NCBI GenBank assembly: GCA_942159475.1
Contig: OW804096.1
Location: 41,539,744 to 41,603,743, forward strand
Direction of reading: 5' to 3'
Length of the DNA: 64,000 nt
Source: Sthenelais limicola
Lineage: Eukaryota; Annelida; Polychaeta; Phyllodocida; Sigalionidae
Of this stretch, positions 53,961-64,000 are shown in pieces; position 1 is the stretch's first letter; every line of letters begins with the position of its first letter. Under the pieces are notes generated by a model. The model worked only from the letters and a program-made list of their open reading frames with translations, was not told the origin of the DNA and searched no databases. The position numbers and the translations under genes were made by a program.

Positions 53961-56685
53961 AAGAAGAACTCATCGCCAGTCTCACTGAGTATGGCAACTA
54001 AACGATAGGATCTGAAATCGCGCAGGGAAGCCTTCATCCCACATCATGGGTGGTGACTTAGGTAGAAATTTCCAAAGGTTAACTTGAGGTTTTGACGTCT
54101 TGGTGATTAATTGCCCTTGACAGCTTGTTTCCTGGGTCTGTCTGAATCAATTTGACATTATCAACACGCTCTAAAACCTCCTTAACCCGCAGAACCCGTT
54201 AGTTTTGAATAGATTCATATACACACAGATCAGTGAAAATGCGTTTCTGAACTGAATACATATGTCAACATGCCATTAATTGCATAATTTCAATACAAAG
54301 ATCACTTTATCTCTTATTTGTAATAAATCCCTTTCATGTACAATGTTTTGCCTATTGCTAAAGGGGGCACCGACATTTGATGTGCTTGTTCAGTGGACGT
54401 GCAGAAGAATGCACACTGAGCAGCGAGCAAGTACTTATGATAACAGGCACCCCTAAGAGAAGAACAAGACAGGTCAATGTTATAAATGTTTGTGCATGGT
54501 AAGTGACCACTTAGCTTTTGTCACAATAGCCAGCAGGACCACACTGGGCCATATCGCTGACCACTCCTCAGTTAGAATGGCTATTAACAAGTCTGCGCCT
54601 CGGCATTGCTAGTCTGCCCATTGCATATGGTGCGCAGGAGAACGGTTCTCACTAAGTGCACCAGGTGGCATGGACGATCCACCTTGGGCGATGTGTATAA
54701 TATGTCTACATATATATGTGCTAGACGTCTGAAATAGATAGATGCATGTCATCCCAGAGTGAAACAAAAGAAAGTGAAGAGGCTAATGACTATTGACGCA
54801 ACGCATTAACATCGACATATCTGGTGTCTACCAGGAATGTGTCTTTAGCACATTTGATTAATTATAAGGGTAAACTATATGCACCCGAATAAAATATTTT
54901 TCAAATCAAATGAAAGGTGTGTGAGGGGGAGGGGGAGGGGGGAGGGGGGTCTGCAGAGAGCCCTTTTAATGGAATGTAGGGATGTATACATTCAAAAAGA
55001 CTCTTTTTTTCAAAGTTGTATTATTATATTCTTTGGAAGGGAATGCGGCCTGGAGACGTTATTAATAAACAAAAATATAATTATGATATGATATAAATTT
55101 TATTTCTGGAAAGATGTATTAAGGTTTTTTTTTTGATAAGTAAAGGAATAGTGAACTCGTGACAGGTAAGGGTGATAAAGAGGCAAGAAATTAGATGTTA
55201 TTTATAATTATACTAGCAACATAGAGAAATCTTCGTCCATCCGTCTTAATAATTATTGTAGTTACCTGGAGTTCTATGGGAACTTAAGATTCCAACCAAC
55301 GTTTTCCTTACGTATGTGTGATGCCCACATATAATTTCATAATATGATTCTTTATAATGTCCCTTCAATAAGTATACAGGCAGAACATCACTTAGGCTAT
55401 TGTCCATCTTTATATCCTTTATAAATGCAACAAATAAGTGGACAGGAAAAGGAAGAATAAATCACATCTGACGCGCCATTTCTTACTTAGGACCATTGAG
55501 ATCCTATCAATAGACATAAACGCCTGGGTATCGGGTTTTTCAATGTTGTGTCTATTCCGAGGGCTCTAGGTTAGATTTGGGTAATCTCCTAACAGATTTA
55601 TTGAGCTTTTCTAGGGTTTGGACTTCTAGAATTACAATTAATGCAGGAAGAGCTCCTCAATAGGCCCCCAATCCCCAAAGGCATTGGTTTTCGTCAGCTT
55701 GACAGTCTCTCTAGTGCTTGCCATAACCAACATATACACTGCTTGTCTGGTTCCTGGATAAAGATAGATTATCCCTAAACTTTAGCGTGGTATTATCTAA
55801 AGCCACTGAAGTCCTAGCACAGGTTATACGGAGTTAAAAAGTTTGAGATCGTCTTAGGCCTGCTTTTCTCGGGCTTCCAGGGAATCCTTAAGGATCAGGA
55901 ATCGCCGATGGTACCTATCAGAGGTGTTACCCGCAAGGCTCCTTCGCCGGGCACAAATTAATTCGATTGGCTAGTAATGTATGCAGCTAATGCCGGCCAC
56001 TCCGCCCAACCTGCATGCCTGGCTGGGGGCTGTGTGGGCAGGCACCTGACGCTTGATTGACAGGTGACGTCAGAGTTAGAAGTAGTGGGCGGAGCTTGGG
56101 CAGGATCGCGCTGTGACTCGCTGTGGCGGAGGGGAGGGAATGTATGGTGGTGGTGGAGGTGGACTACTGGGGATGTATGGTGGCAGTGTGGTGGTGGACT
56201 TGGTTGATCTTTACGGTAAAGCCTCACACAAACAATACCGAGTGGAGAACCAGCGGCGGGCCTCCTCCTCCTTCTCCTCCCTCCGCTCAGTTCCTGCTGC
56301 CAGTTATATATTCTACCAGAGCTCGAATCTCCTCCTCCTTCTTCCAGTTAGCGGTCAGTGGGTTATACTCCGTGATCCCACCGATCATTGATCTCATGTG
56401 GGATTTAAACACCGTGCTGTGACAAGCGTGAGCCGACCGACAGTTGAAGAACATCACTTGTATGATAAATCACTGCTCTGCGGGATAGCTCTAACCCTGC
56501 TGAGGTCATTCTACACAGGCAAGAGGTCAACTGCTTGAGTTCATTAGGCCCTACCTTCTCTTTGAGACGTCCACAAGTTTCCTCACAAGGGCCAGGCATA
56601 TTATTGTAAATTTCCAGCGAAAAAAGGCAACATCAATAACCAACTGGAACATTGAATCTTCACCATTGGAAAGTGTTACACTCAA

Positions 56686-56693
56686 ATGTATAA

Positions 56694-56697
<4 letters not shown>
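56686..56697 (+). promoter_or_regulatory. Three-codon upstream ORF overlapping the copy 2 start codon
   Basis: ATG TAT AAA TGA: its stop codon overlaps the main start codon (AATGA), so the two reading frames share four bases. In the main frame a TAA sits directly before the start. Such an overlap would permit termination-reinitiation or leaky scanning control, if the leader extends through here. Confidence 0.5.

Positions 56698-64000
<7,303 letters not shown>

Larger units (their letters stand above)
49112..56685. other. Intergenic region between the two Pitx copies
   Basis: About 7.6 kb without a recognisable coding exon. It contains the DR5 element at 50762-50778, a CpG-rich island at 53590-53960, purine-rich tracts near 53270-53400 and 54900-54950, and a moderately GC-rich stretch at 55930-56340 that should include the promoter of copy 2. 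I found no clear TATA box for copy 2; TATATA near 56305 is weak. Confidence 0.45.

Noticed and set aside
53599..54008. Overlapping frames on both strands
   Set aside because: They fall in a CpG-rich island where stop codons are rare; no protein similarity is seen.

Overview
The window looks like AT-rich chromosomal DNA from an invertebrate animal, probably a marine deuterostome such as a hemichordate, echinoderm or cephalochordate. The grounds are intron-containing Pitx genes with N-terminus, homeodomain and OAR tail close to deuterostome Pitx, degenerate non-LTR retrotransposons, a DNA transposon with long inverted repeats, and CpG-rich noncoding islands. The species cannot be settled from sequence alone. 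Coding density is very low.

Layout: 1-2.8 kb holds a small MITE and, on the minus strand, one convincing first coding exon (40 codons with a mitochondrial-type presequence) whose remaining exons must lie to the left. 2.8-25.6 kb is repeat-rich: two decayed LINE reverse-transcriptase fragments, a fold-back element family (two copies), tRNA-like SINE heads, a cluster of RFX X-box-like palindromes, a 649-bp segment present twice without visible difference, and a 4.2-kb decayed DNA transposon with ~510-525 bp terminal inverted repeats. 25.6-44 kb is mostly unannotatable noncoding DNA with several CpG-rich islands that could be cis-regulatory modules.

44.6-64 kb carries the main content: two tandem, same-strand Pitx homeobox genes. 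Copy 1 (44809-48617) is complete: three exons, K50 homeodomain, OAR motif, 381 aa. Copy 2 (56694 onward) has its own first exon and homeobox exon; its last exon lies beyond the right edge. Both share the same intron positions and phases. A short exon at 38977-39043 has a strong donor in the same phase as both Pitx first exons and is a candidate distal alternative first exon for copy 1.

The points most worth attention are the tandem Pitx pair, a 44-nt stretch of the two homeoboxes with no difference while the next 88 nt differ at 21 sites, the candidate distal exon, a SUMO-consensus motif kept in both otherwise different N-termini, and a perfect DR5 nuclear-receptor element between the two genes.
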